A stretch of 64,000 nt of DNA, from assembly GCA_037903355.1 (NCBI GenBank), contig JBAJFE010000036.1, positions 1 through 64,000 on the forward strand, in the 5' to 3' direction. A model generated the notes under the pieces. That model worked only from the letters and a program-made list of their open reading frames with translations. It was not told the DNA's origin and searched no databases. The stretch is from Trichuris trichiura (lineage: Eukaryota; Nematoda; Enoplea; Trichinellida; Trichuridae). The position numbers and the translations under genes were made by a program. Each line of letters starts with the position of its first letter. The first letter of the stretch is position 1. Positions 29,201 to 44,200 of this stretch are shown here, piece by piece.

Positions 29201-32200
29201 CATCGGTAACAGAAATCTTCCCCTGCTTTCACAGCTTTATTCTTTAAGTTTTAAGATAAAGAATGAAGTTGAGAGAACAGAGAAAGATCACTCTCAGTGT
29301 GAAGCTACACGGAAACCATTGCATAACTGTCTCCTTGCAACTGCGCGAAGAATAACTACTGCTACATTAACAGCATAACACTTTTTCCTATTTGTACTGG
29401 ACGTTTGAGATAAAAAAGATGAAACAAGCAATCTACTTCACAGTCTTTCTCCTCGCAGGGAACATTGGCCAAATCCGGCAAAATGCTTACCGATGAAAGC
29501 AGCTGAAGACATTTGCCTTCCATTGAAAAACGCTATGCGATCTTTCCGAATTGCTTGGTCACTTGAATTGTAAATATTGGCCAGCAAAAGCTTGAATTCC
29601 AGTTTCTTGGCTGAATTCAAAGACAAGAAAGTTTTGTAGCAGTCCACCGGGTAGCTGTCGTATTTATAATAAACGAGTACGCGTTTCTCAACTTCTATCA
29701 CTTTGTCAACTGAGCACATTTCGATCAAACCGTACAAATAATACGGAAATGTTGCGTGCAACAACGGCTCGTCTTCCACGGTAGTACTGCTGTGCATATT
29801 TAAACCAAGGAGACGTAAACCAACACCTAAGTTATCTGTGATGTTCATTTTGTTCAGAACGATCTCCGCATGAGGAGCAACGATTTCAATCGCATGCATG
29901 GAACTGTTAGTGACGTTCACATGATCAAAAATGACCGAACGGTATACGACTGTTATCGCGGCACTGGAGTCGTTGTGAGATAATCCTGCTCCAACAATTT
30001 CAACATGACGCAGACTACTCTGCATATTTCTGAAGAGGAAGAAGAAGAACAATAAAAGCTTTGCCTTGCCGACGTACTAACAACCTCCCCTACTCACCTT
30101 GCTGTTTCAACGGAGTCGGCAGCAAAGAATAATCCACCCCAGTGACCAACGTACTCAGGGTTCACGGCTTCCGCTCTACCGCAATGAAGAAATACAAAGT
30201 GTTCTGCGTCAACGCATTTCCATAAGTTAGCATCATTACTAAGCCTTAGGTCGCAGTCAGCAAGCCGCTTTTCATTGCCGAAACATTGTCGCGGCTCTGA
30301 GTACGATTTCACGAGATGAAGCTTCGGATCATTATTCCATCTTGGTCCTATTCGAACGTACACATTTTTGCTCTGAAAGCCATGTTCGCGGCAGACAACC
30401 TCGGCATTTCGTTTCGTGAACTGCCTGTCGCAGATTGGCACTCTTTCTCCAGTAGTTGCGTTATATATTTCAAGAAAGCCAGTTCGTGCGTCTGGTCCAT
30501 CAACTAAGAAAGTTTCAAATTTCTGGTAAAACGAATATTGCCTGTGCAGCAAGGGAAACATTTCATAGACAGCGTCACGCTTCTCCTTCCGGCGAAAGCT
30601 ACTGTCGCCACCATGAGAGGCAAAAATTTTCTTCCCTACATCAAAGTGAGCAATATCTGTCAGATTTACAGGCTTCAATCGAATAGGCTCCCAAAATGTC
30701 CCTTGCGCTTCCAGCGACCCGAGTACAAGAATTCTTACGTTTGGGTAAATGTGAATCTCAACGCCCTTTTCGATAGTCAGTTTGGCGCCCGGCATAATCG
30801 TTAGATCTTTTCGAATGTAGTACGGTTTGTCTGGCTTAAAGTAATACGGAAATACGGTCCATTTCTCGCGCTGCCTCTTTAGAGTTAACGATTTGTATAA
30901 CCTGCCGTGTAGGTCATATACGCTCGGCTCCTCATATGCCACCATTCCAAGCTGGGCATCTTCAGGACGCCATTCCCAGTTAATCGACCGCTCCTCAGTA
31001 ACGAAGTATGGATTAACATTGGCCAAACAAAAGATGTTCCAATCATCAAAGTCGAATATCCGCTGCAGTATACCAACTTCGGTATCTTGACCAAAGTAAT
31101 TGTGCGATATGTTTGCCTTGGAAAGAAACATGGTAGTTCTCAGACCTGCAACCACTTCGAAGTCTAACAGTGTGTTTCGAAAATTGTTGAAATGAACTTC
31201 CACGTTCTGCACTCCGAACAAACCAAGAGCGAAGCTCCTGGGCCAGTTATCAACGTAATTGTCTTCAGGCGTCAAAAAGTAGTTATCGAAAAAATAATTT
31301 CTATGCACACGACAGGGAACTGGATAATTGACTAATGCATTGCTTTTGATGTCGAACGACAACACCCATTTTCCTTGATTATACCGCCATCGGTTACGTT
31401 CCATTATCAATTCCTTTTCCATGCCAGCAAGTTTCATCAATCCAATGTCATGGCGCGCTCGATTCATCGTGAAATTGTTTGAACTTATATTTAACCACGC
31501 GTAGTAGCCGGAAAGAAGGAACTGAAAGTCCACGTTGTCCTAAAAGCTTCACGAGCATGAATAAACAACAGCACGAATAAATAGGCGTCTTTTTACCTGA
31601 AAATTGCTCTCGCGCAGCTCAAATCTGTGAGATAGATTTAACAATACGTTCTGCGGATCAGGCAACGATATGGATAATCCGCTTTCGTAGTTAGAAAAGA
31701 AATTTGATTGCCAAATTTTCCACCAGAATGAATTAGCTGAACTTTGCAGGTCGCGATGAGTTTCAATGACACTACCGTTGTTGAAACTGACAGAACAGTT
31801 GTCAATCAAATAAGCTACTTCGGCTAACGGCGAATCCATTTCAACTTCCATCAAAGGGCCATTAACCCAAATGACTGCCTGGCGATTGCCAGTAAAATAA
31901 GTCTTTTGAAACCACAGCTTTGAACGACGACGCCGTAATAAAACACTGCCATCATTGCGAAAGAAACTGGAATAGTGAACACCTGACATTCCGTACTGAT
32001 TTTGCCGAATTGCGCTTGAGCGCACGTGTACGAAATCATCCAGGTACTCAAAGTCTACAAGTACATCAGACAGTAAATATGACAGCTACGTATAATTTCT
32101 GAAAAAGTTTCCACTTGGCTTCGTGCTTAGGGAAATCTTATTCGCAAACGTTGAAAGTCCTGCATCATTTTTTCAGCGAAACTGCTTTAATTCTGCCAAA

Positions 32201-35200
32201 CTTTATTCTACCTACAGGTCACCCATTGAAGTACATTCTTACTTCGTTCATCGTGGCACTGACATATTTGAAACGTAATGAGGGTAATTTTCAAATTAAT
32301 GAAATGAACGGAACAGAAACGAATAAATGATTATCGAACAGTCTCCTGTGGGCTAACGGGGCAAAATTTCCTCTTTTAATGTGTTGCAGTCTACATCGTG
32401 TGTGAAAACAAGTTTTTTTAACGCCAAACATTTCAAGCTAAACACTGTTTTCACATCAGCATAACGTAAAGCAAGGGGAAAGATCTTTGGAAACTGTTAG
32501 GTCATTTTGCAGGTTAAAAGGCGCGACATAACCACTTTTCGCTCAAAGAGCGCAGCACTGCGGAAAAAACAACTGCCACTGCGCGATAAGAGAAAACTCG
32601 ACTTCAAATTAACCCTTGCTGGACTTTCTTTTACTGTTCAGGTTGCCTCCCTCAATCGTTGCCAATTTGAAAATTGCACACAAGCAAAATGACCTTAAAT
32701 TTAAACATCTGAAAAAAACATCGAGTCAATCTGCGAAGACAAGGTGAACCTACTGACAAGCGTTCCACTAAAGTAAGTGCTCGTGCAAACTCTAACACTT
32801 AATTGATTAACTAAATTAATTCACCTTTCACGGAAACTGATCTTCACACAATACGATGTCTATTTTTTGTTTCTGACAGGACTGATTTATTCCAACGGTG
32901 AATGCTCAGAAAACTTTGCACGTTTTTATTGTACTACACTGAAGCAGGCTGTCTTAGCTGCAAGCTAAAGCTTGGCAGATACATCCGAAACAGTAATCTA
33001 AGAAGCTATTAATAAGAAAGTAAGGGCATGGTTGGCCACTTCTGCCACTATAAACTGCGCATTTTAAAGTAGCAATACTTCTGTTACCAGCCACCTTTGG
33101 AGAGCCCATCTGCGAGAGCAGATTTGCTGAGCAATGCAGACTGAATTAAAAAGACGTTTCTATGCTAACAATTGACAGGAAAGTGCTGACGATATGCGTA
33201 TGGCTCTTCTTCACAAGTTTCAAAGAAAACGAAACCTGCCTGAACTTCATCTGAGAGATATTCTCGTTAACCACCTGCACTTGGAACAACATGACATCCT
33301 ACTATGTCCTCTGACGGTCAGGAAACAACGTTAATAACGCTGCCCCTGGGATAAGCACTCCTTCACTAATGCCAACCGTCATTATGATCAAAACAAAACT
33401 CAGCACTTTTCGTGTTCACGATGCTGCAACAAAGCACTTTTTAATCCTGCCTTCCTTCTCTGTATTTCCCATGTTCATTCCCACTCGTTTTGTCAGTAAA
33501 CTGATGACGAGGCCGTTTCACTTATTGTTAGTTCTAATGGGAAACAAATCGTTCCACGACACAACTGAATATTAGCTCACAAGTCACTGAAGCGTTAAGG
33601 CAATCACTTACCACTGATATGAAACAGCAAAACAGCAACCTCGGCTAAACCGTAAGTTCTCTTGTAACGAACACGTATCGTATCTCCGGAGCTCACCCAA
33701 GGAAACTCAATTAAGTTTCCACGCATATTAACTTCCATTCCACCAGCTGCTTCATCGAAAATGTACAGGTTCTCATCGCCTTCTTGCGATGGACGATTTA
33801 TAATCTGCACGCCGACTCGTCCTTCAACGCCTGGAGAAATGGCAGTTGAACGCACAGTCAATGTATAAATGCAGTCATCGACCGAATTCAGCCCGCAAGA
33901 AGAAGAACTAGCTATCAAATATTTGCGGCTTTCATACAACGACGTCGTTAGCACGATTTCCTATAACTAAAGTGGATTAGAAATTCATACAATAGTTCAA
34001 GCTAAGCGTACTGCAATGAAAAATTCATTGCTCTTTACTCGCAGTCAGTTTCAACATTTTAACTGACAGATATTAACAAAAAAGTGAACGCCTATCAACC
34101 GCGCAAGCTGAAATACGAAATGTAGGGAAGGATGGTGCTTTTGTACGGGAGCGTGTGTTCTCATGTTGAAATTGTCTTTATTACGGATTTTCTCCCGTTG
34201 TAAACTAAAAACAAAAAGATTGTTTCTTCCGAAGCTTTCGGGTCTGCCGCGACCCGTCTTCAGCCAAAGCGGCAGGCTTTAGGCTGAAGACGGGTCGCGG
34301 CAGACCCGAAAGCTTCGGAAGAAACAATCTTTTTGTTTTTAGTTTACAACGGGAGAAAAATCCGTAATAAAGACAATTTCAACATGTAGGGAAGGATAAC
34401 AAAATAACAAGGCATCTGCTTACCTGGCCAGCTTGCAGACACCGACCCTGGGTTTAAGGCATCGTTTCTCATCCTCTCTCGCGCAAGCGCCTCAAAGCTT
34501 CCTGTCTCGGTAATCTTACCAAGGCATTACCGCTTCTTTGAGGCGAACGAATTGAGGTATTTTCAAAGAATGGACCATGTCCACGCTATCTATTCATTGA
34601 AGGTACCTCAAATTTCTTTATCCTTGTTGTAAAGGTAGCAACTGTTTGGTCCACCCAAATTACGTTCAGGTTACTGAATACGATAAACTCTTCATCCCTG
34701 TTAACATTTTACATAATGTACTCTTTCTTTACTGCCTTGACAACAATAAAGAGCAAATACAATAAAACCCCCGAAGTTGACCACTCCTATATGGTGACCA
34801 CCTCCCTAAGTTGACCGAACTTTGGCCAGTTGATTTGTCTGCACGTTAGCTGAGCCACTTATACCCACTTCCTATATGTTGCCCACCTCCTATGTTGACC
34901 AGTTTTCCCCAGTCCGTTGGGTGGTCAACTTACGGAGGTTTTACTGTACTATCTACACTGTTCTTTACGGCAGAATTTGACAAATTCTACGGCATCCACT
35001 AACCGCACCCTTGAATACTGGACACGGAGGTCACCGCGCAGCTAACGGTTTCACTCCGGGAGCTTTTACAAATTCCTGAGCGGTGAATACGCAGTCCTAG
35101 TCACGCATATTCTGCAAGTTCCATGCTCACATTCTTCAAGGCTACCACACTTTGAAAACGTCTGAGCTCAAAGGAATCACGTCTGACGGCACGCTTCCCG

Positions 35201-38200
35201 TAAAACAATCACTGGATTCCTGCTGCCGTCCTTTCAAATTAAAGCAAAAAAGCAGTGATGAATGCTAATTTCGTCTGCGTCTCGAAACGATGGAAAATGA
35301 ACTAGTGAACAAACAAAACTAGCAGAACTTTCTTGTAAAGGTAAAATAGAAACGTCCTTGAGTCACCTGTACACCCAGGAAATTTGAAGAGACAATTACC
35401 GATATAATAAGCGCTAAACGCTAACCGAAAGTACTTTTGCATACACCTACTAACAATGATAACACTTCCATTCAAGTTCCTGCTTAAGTATGATGCCGAA
35501 TTGAATTAATTGCGCAAAAGTTTACAACGTAAGCACAAGCCGACATAACACAGAGCTGCAAAGGTAAATATCTATACAGGAAGGTGAGCAAACTTGCCTT
35601 AACAGTTCCATGTGGCATTATCAGCAGAGATCCATCATGGAAAACAGCGTCATCTCGACGAAGCCACGAGGATACGTCTCGCTGCATCTTCTGTGTAATT
35701 TGTGGATTATAGCGAATGCCAGCATTTTCATTGTCAGCCAAGGTGACGTTCTCCAAAGTCAATCCAACGGATCTCAAGCGAAGACCATGCCGACGGTTTC
35801 TTACGAGCTGACAATGCAACAGTTTCGGTTTTTTAATAGGATCCGTATATATAATGTCAACACCAGTCCAAAAGTTGTCTTGGACGGTCAGGTGCTCAAA
35901 TAGATGATAGTTCCAATCCACCGTAAAGGCTGCGGCGAATTCAGGCAAACGGAAATCCAGCAGACCAGCTTTTTCTATGATCAAGTGTTTTATGGTGGTC
36001 TGCCCAGTGACTGAGGCAGGACTTGCCAAAAGAGAATAACGAACGCCAGCCCACATAGGCTGAACGCACCGAACCCCAACGACTTCTGCTGGCTTGCAAG
36101 AAAGATGAATTGCCTGGTCGACACCATCATGCCTACATTGTGTAATGTCGTATTCTAATTCTTCGCATCGAATGTTATCCATCACTATTGGAAGGGACCC
36201 CGGCGATGGGTAGACACGCCAATTTTCCAGAAACTCTGGGTCAAGAATCATGCCCAGCTGATGGCATGAAGCTGCTGCTAAATTCACGGTCCAACTTCTG
36301 TTACAAATTGTGCCCCACTGACCATTGACCAGCACCTCTAGACGCCCACTAAGCGCATCTGTAGAATTTTTGTTGTCATCGTCAGAAATGATGCGAATGT
36401 TGTGCGGCTGCTGCTTTTCTCTTTGAGCAAGCGTAAACAATATAGGCTCAGGACTACGACTGTAATCGGTACGCACCAACTCTCCTTGAACTAACATACC
36501 AATACTGTTCTGAAAACGCAGGACAGTTCCAGGCTGAAGAGTTAAAATAGAACCCGGAGAGACGTGTAAATCGTCCACGACCAAGTAGTCGCCTCGAGGT
36601 AGATCTGTATTCTCGTAAACGGTTCCGCCAATAATGTTAGGTCGCTCAGCTTGCCGAAATTGGCGGTAAAAATTTCTCAGATCCGTAATTTTCGGATTCT
36701 GAGAGTTACACACCGCTGCATAAGGATCGACGTTAATTTTGGCCAGTGAGTATCTTTTGAACTGGTCAAAAATCTTGTACATGAATGAAGACGGAACACT
36801 GCTACCATAGTTATTTTCTCGAGCGTCAATGACCAACGCGTGCTCATTAAGGTCAGTGGCAATTTCAAATTCAGCGTGGATGTTATAGAAACAATTTCGC
36901 CTAAAATTTTGAGCACATATAACCACTTGCCATTGAGTAAAATGATAAAATCAATTTAACATTTTTATACAAGAAAAATATTGTTGTACAGTGAAACGTT
37001 AACGCACTTGGAACTATGGATTACTCACATGCTACATGTTCAATGATTGTGCAAAATGCAGCGCTATGTAAGCAAAAGTAGCTAAGTGAGACCTCAGCCC
37101 AGTCAGATATAAAACAAACGAACCGAGAATAACAGTAAAGGATAAAAGGTAGCGAAAATTACAAATAATAATACCGCCAGGTGACGCCAATGATAGGAAA
37201 CTTAAAGAACGAAAATTCCTTATATTTTTCTACTTCGGGAAATTAATACGTACGTGCATGCATCGACTTAATAGCTCTTAGGCGCAAGGGAACACGGAGA
37301 AGAAATGAAAAAAATTACGACTGACGAAACAGTACGTGGGAAAAAATTGCATGGTGCGATCTCTTTTACCCAAATAACAAATGCTGCTTTAATGCTCCTC
37401 TGTCCATTTTTGTTACTTTTCTTTCTCCTGCATCCCTTACATCGTACTTTAAATTGCCTCTGGACTTCATTCGCTGTTAATTCATATTCATACCTTTTTG
37501 CCAGTTACTTTCTTCTACAAAACTTTCAACTTAAAAGCCTTATCCCAAGTCAAATTAAGCCGCAGTATAGCATCGTGGGAACGGCTGAGAGCGCTCAGAC
37601 GGGTTTAACACTCGTCTGAGAGAATGAAAGCCGCTATGCTTGCGCTCTGTTCGCTTATTCAAATCAAATGTGCACAAACTATTACAAGTACCAAAGTGAA
37701 AAATTTTGAAATTTGCGCTACTCACATGGAATAGCTCGTAGAATTGCCCCTTTCCCGCAGTACCTGGAGAATACGCAAGCAAAAATGCCGTCGCTGCACA
37801 ACTGTAAATTTTTTAACATTCGCTTCCTAGTAATGGCGTTTTAGCGTGCGTACGCTAACAACACGACACCATTGAACGGTTCTTAGAATTTTACCATATT
37901 CTTGGATCCAATTTTAACGCCCTGTTACATCTTACTGATTCCACAAGCAGCATGTACAAACCTGTAGTTGAACCACGGAAACAGAGCTGCCACCACAGCG
38001 ACAACGAATTCGCTAACCAGTAATGAGCGCCAAGCAGGCAAAAAGAAAACGGAACGACTAGTTTGCTTACCTTATGATCACGTTGGAACTAGTGATGATA
38101 ACAGCAGCATGCGGCAACGTTCTCCCATTCAACAATGGATAAGGATTAACAACTCGATTTTCCTTGACTTCGTTTTGCACATGAAAGTGCATGTTTTGAA

Positions 38201-41200
38201 CGAATGATGGCTCATTTAGGCCAATGCTCACAATGAAAGGGCCTACATTATACTTCATATGATTCCTAGTAATGCTGACGGTAGCTGGTAAATTTGCAAG
38301 CTGCGGATGATCCCTGTTACGAATCAGAAGTACAGGACGGTGGTTTTCCACAAAACGGCAATCGTTGATATCCAATTTGATATTGACAGCGGGTTGAATG
38401 CGGAAACAAATACCAGTAGACAAACGGAAAACCGAGCCACTAACTTCAACTCGAGTAATTGGCTGCCTATCGCTTTGGCAAGAATGATATTCAAAAGCAG
38501 GATGGTACCTGTTGCCGACAAATTCAACATAAGCAACCACCACCCGGGGATCTCTGACCACGTAACGCTTGTCTGCGGTAGTACAAAAGTTTCCAATCAG
38601 TATGCCACCCCAGCTATTTTCATTTACGTAAGTAGCAGTATAATCATTATTTAATGCCGGGCGTCCTTTAAAAACGACTTCGAACTTCAGCGGGAGAAAC
38701 TGCTTCATTTCACGGTGATGAAATGCAAAACCACGCATTCTATTTCTACTAATTTGCGTTCCATTTACGACAAGAGAACCTCCGCAATGGGAAACGTTCA
38801 CTCCGTCGCCCCAATTGTCCATAATAAAGCTGTTGTTAATCCATAGATCACCTACACCACCAAAAATGTGCACGCCAGCTGTATGCTGGTTGCCAGAAAT
38901 TGTGACGTTATTTAACGCAGTTCTGTCACGTACGTCTTGCAAGTATATTCCCGAACCACCGTTATTGCATACTCTTGAGTTACTCACGTTTAATCCATAG
39001 AACACGAAATCTAAAATGATGCAGCAAGTAGAGTACATACGTAGAATGATCAGCATACTGTCAATGCTGGAATGTATTTTCATCACTACTCGACTTTCGC
39101 GACGAACAGTTGTGTTCAGATCTTCATATTTCAATCCAATCCAAAGATTCCCGCCCAAATTCCTGAAATCAGACCGCAAACCGTAAGCACGTAAACAATA
39201 CTTCACTTTTCTTACCTAGCGTTAATGCTTGGAAGCAACAAGCCATTTCTCACAGGAATTTTGTATCTCGGAAATTTGCATAGATCATTTAGCCTTTTGT
39301 ACTCGCAAACGTATAGGTACAGCGAATCATCTATCCCTTGAGATGTCATTTCCAAAAATTGAATAGTGTACGTAATCGGAAGACGACGTCCAAAGTCTAA
39401 GTTCTAAAGCGCGCAATGTTAGCAAAATTTTATAGTGGCAAGACCGTGAGTTTCAGAACAAGAGCAGTTCCAAACGTACGGTGCTAAATTGTTCTGTATA
39501 TTCTTTAACAGTTTGCTCATCCATTCGTTGGTAAAGCATTTTGAAACTCATTTACAGATACAGCAAAACAGGCCAAAACCGTGAACCGAAGACCAATCAT
39601 GTAACGACTAAAGCCTGCTAAAAGACACCCAGTCTTCTGAAATTGGCAAGACCGCATTAATAAAAGATTTTCGGACTCATCCTAACTTCTCTCCTTCATA
39701 CTATTCGGGCAATTAAAAAATTATTCATCCACAACTGTTACTAAAAGAAAAATGCAATCGTCTGCTGCTAACATCGTCAGACACTTTCATGACTGATACT
39801 CGCGCTAGTACTTGCACAAGCAATTCGTGCCACAAAATGACCGAGCTTTCAGGACCTGCCTGGTACTGTCCTCAGCGTAAAATGTCTTCCGGATTCATTT
39901 ACATTCAACCAAATGAATCCCGGAAACTCGTTCATTTCACAACAATTAATTGAGTATCAACCGCCCCTTGTAAAACGGCAGCAGTAACAAAGACAGAGAT
40001 TTATCATGCTGCAGTTACTGGGCTAAATGTGCCCAGTAAGAACGCTACTTTGAGAAACGTGGCGTGGCGAAAAATTAAATACCGACTTTCCGGACACATC
40101 TGTTCGGGCGTCTTGACAACAGCACAGACGCCTTCAAAGCAGTTAACGTAAAGTACTAACATGGCTTCTAAACTAAAAAACCGTCGACAAATAAACATGG
40201 CAATACTAAAATCTCTGAAAATTTGAGAAAGCACAATCACAGTTTCCATTTGCATTAATAGAAAGATGCCCAACACCTGAGGGCTTTCATTCTTAGGCAA
40301 AGCTAGCAAACAGCAGGAATGCTTGTAACAACGTGTCTCCCAAGCCGTCGATTATCAAACAGTGCAAATGTTGCGTTAATTTAGCAGGCACGAAAAAAAG
40401 ACGCCCATTCCGTCGTGAGCAATTCACTTGTATTACGCATGTTGCTAATGGTCACCTAACAAGATTGTTTGATGAATGGGTGTACGGCCAACGAGCTCAA
40501 AAAGGCATGCCTTAGCGTTTGGCAATAACATAATCTTGTTAGTGCGGAAGCGTCCTCAGTGGATCATTTTTACGCGTTTGAAAAATGCCGTTACGGAACT
40601 GTCTATCGCGCTTACGGAATGCATGTCCACCTCGAGCACGGAAATGAGCAAAGCGGAACCCTCGCAAAGCCTTAGTGCATGCAGGTCAACTGGACGAACG
40701 CACTGTGCGACGAGGTCATACTGAAGAAAGAGGTCGCCATGAAAAGGTCCACCGTTCCAGAATTAACTTCACGCGTACAGCGCTTCAAATACTACAGACG
40801 ATATATCGCTCTCATGTGGACGAGAACAAAGGCAGAGGAAATTCAGAGTTTGAAGGTCAGCACCGCCTGCACAGGTCGAACAGCACTATTAAACCAGTTG
40901 TTCGATTCAATTTAACCCTTCTTAATAGATGTGTTTAATATTACGCCCAGAGGGGTCAGTAAAGAAAGATAAAGCATCACTTAAACAGGAAGCAGCGATG
41001 TGCTACTATCCGTCAGAAGGCAACTGAAAATTCTCATCACTACAAACTATGTCACCGACCGCTGTAAACCATCATGACAAACCACGAAGCAGCGTTTCAC
41101 TTGCTGAATCATGAAGTTAACCGCAACGGAACCTGATACTTCGAAATAAAAGTAGTATGAATATTAAAAATTTTACCGTCATTGACCAAACAGAATGCAT

Positions 41201-44200
41201 CAATTACGCTCTGTGCATTTTTAAAGAGTCATACTTACCAAATAGCATGGCCACTGGTCACCAGCGGTGGTCAGTCCAGAAGTATTCGTTAATTGCGCTG
41301 ATACAATTCTAGGGAACGATTTCCTGGCCGGATTTAAAACATGTGCGGTGCAAATGTCGATTTCCGGGATTTCTGGCTCATAGTAAATAATGGAATCGCG
41401 ACCGAAAGCTTCGTCAACAACTGGTCTGTAAGACAAACCAAGCAATGGCCGAAACTGAATTCCATCACCAAAATTGAATTCAATTCTAGTTTCATTTATG
41501 AACAACCGACCATCCGTTGTGTTTTCGACAACAACACCATGCCCTGGCAATTGGACGCAACATAATACCAGAACAATAAAAAAATGATGAAGCAGATTTA
41601 CCTCTGTTATAACTGATCGTAGAGTTCGTGATTTCTACTGGCCCGTCTGCAGACGTTATACGAATGCCATCCTGAGCACTGTACTTCACGTCTATGTAAT
41701 TCATGAATGGCGCCACGCCATGAATTAGTAAAGCTGCAGTGGCGTTTGCTCGCTCTCTAAACGGGAACAGCAAAATAAATACCCGTTTTTCGATAATTGT
41801 TACGCAAGAAATTTTTTTTCTACCTCCCACCTACGTTAAAAAGACGTTTTCGACTTACTACCACATGTGCTTCCAACATAAAACGCCGACGAAGAACACC
41901 GTGCTCTTCATTACGTTCACAACTGCAAACGCAATGAAAAGCACACTTTCATTTCACTTCTTGCCTTATGCATCCATTTTACGCAAGGATGCAGACGGTA
42001 AACTGATTGAAACGAAAGCGTTGACCGTAAATGCACTGCTCCTTACCTATCGTATCCTGCATACCAAATGTTCACATGCTCTAGGCGAGACTTTGACTCT
42101 TTTTTGATCGAAACTCCAGACAATGGAACATAATGCCATGGCGCGTCTTGGAATTCCAAACCTTTCCAGTGAAATTCCCAACCAGGAAATGTTGGCGGTC
42201 CCCAGCAAACCAAGCCCAAATCATCTTCTCCTTGGCACAAATTTTCAGCGAGCATGATTTTTTCTGTTGTCCAATTGGTACACTGATGGAGATCCCCGTG
42301 CGTGTAGTTGCATCCAGGTTTGGGCATTACAAAAGGCATAGTGTCGTTGTTACGCCGAAACCACTTCCAAAATCCTCCATCGTCGAAACCCATTGTTCGA
42401 CATGCGACTCGATAATCTACAGATGTCCAACTGAAACAACATTGACGAATGAATACCAAAATAACTAAAAGTTTATTAAATCGAGCAACAGAACTTTTAA
42501 CGATGCAAAAAGCAACTCAGGAAAATGACCATTTTCAGCTGTACCTAGACGACTACTATCGTAACTAATGCACATCCTTATGGCTTAGAAATAAGTCACT
42601 AAGACGCAAAGTGCAGTACTGGGGATACTTTGGAAACAATGACAGTGAAACAGTTTCTAAATCACCGTGGCACTTTTCAATGAGCTTTTATATGCGCCGA
42701 GTCCGTTATATCATTTACTCATCGTGGCCACGGAAAAAGTATTCTTTATAATCTTTAATAAGAAAGGAAAGCGGCTGCTAAAACGCGCGTTTAGGGCAGG
42801 CATGATAATATACAGGTCCAATGATGGATGATAAAAACATTTAGTCATTGGCAAAAATCCTTTTCTTCTACTCTCGCTTTCTCAATTCATTCAGCCCGCG
42901 TGGACAGTAAATTTCCAAACTGGAAGGTAGAAACATTTTTTGAAAAGGAAAACTAGTTCGGTTAGACACTGCGACCTTAACGAGCGGATATGTCTTAAAG
43001 AATAATGATTTCCTCTGTTCTTGCTAGACTCCATAGTAAAACTGAGCAACTTCACTATTAGCTAAAGGCGCAGCTGCAAGTTTTCCAAAGAGCGAATAAA
43101 CCGGAACATTTCTGTCTTTTTTTACATAGGACAAACAACAACTTAAAAAACTTCGTTATGGAAACTTTTCCCGTTTATTCGTGCAACAACGCAAAAAACT
43201 ATTGCGAAACTCTCGGCTTCCACCATGGGCCTTCATCGGCCCAAAATGGCTATTCGTCAATACCGTGATCGGCTACCCAGCAGAGGCCTTTTTGTACCGC
43301 TTGTCGAGTCAAATCTTGACTTCTCGAAGTCAATTCACCCGTACTTGGTATTACATCAGAGCGACCTCCTCATTGTCGTTTTCGGTAGAGGCACAATACA
43401 GAATGACAGGAAAACCTGTAAAGCTAGCCGGTGTAGATCGAGTTTGACAAAGTGCTTAATCTGATAATTAGATCCGAAATCTGCGCGAAGTACGTTTATA
43501 TCAATAAACGTTGCTCGAAGAAACGAGTTCAGCTGTAAAAAAGGGTTTTAAAAAAGGCACACAAAAACCCGTTACGAAGGAAAAGAAAAAGAAAACCGTA
43601 TTTACTCCGTTTTTTCTTGTTTCTTTTTTCTTTCTTTCTGCTTTTTCCTAATTTAATTCATTTGTTTTGTTCTCTTTTGTCTTGTGACCGGCTTGGTGCT
43701 CTGTTTGCACTTCCTTTCTAAAGTAGTGACCACTTTTTTTATAATGGGAATTCGTTCATATAAAGATTTCCACCAACAGTGGCTAGAATCGACATTTTCT
43801 CTGTCCAAATGTGTTGTGCCGCCACAGAGGACAGCAATGTGAAGGTTGCTCTGATGCAAAACCGGCACCGTGTGAATTTACCTCGAGGAGTCAAGGCTCG
43901 ACTCGAAAGGTATTCACATCGGCTGGCGGCACAGAAAAGCCTCTGCTGGGTGGCCGATCCCGCTACCGACCAACAACATTTTCTGCGCCAGTGACAGCCC
44001 GAGGTCGAGCCCAAAAGCCTTACAACATTTTGTGTTGTCGCATGAATAAACAGAACAATTTCGGTTACAAACCTTATTCATATGAACAAACTCTCGTTAT
44101 GAAAGAAAATTGTCACCACTTTAAGCAACCATTGAAAGCCCATTTGTCACGGTCAGACATTTTTGTTAGTAATTTATCAGGAAAGATGCAGGGTTAGTTG

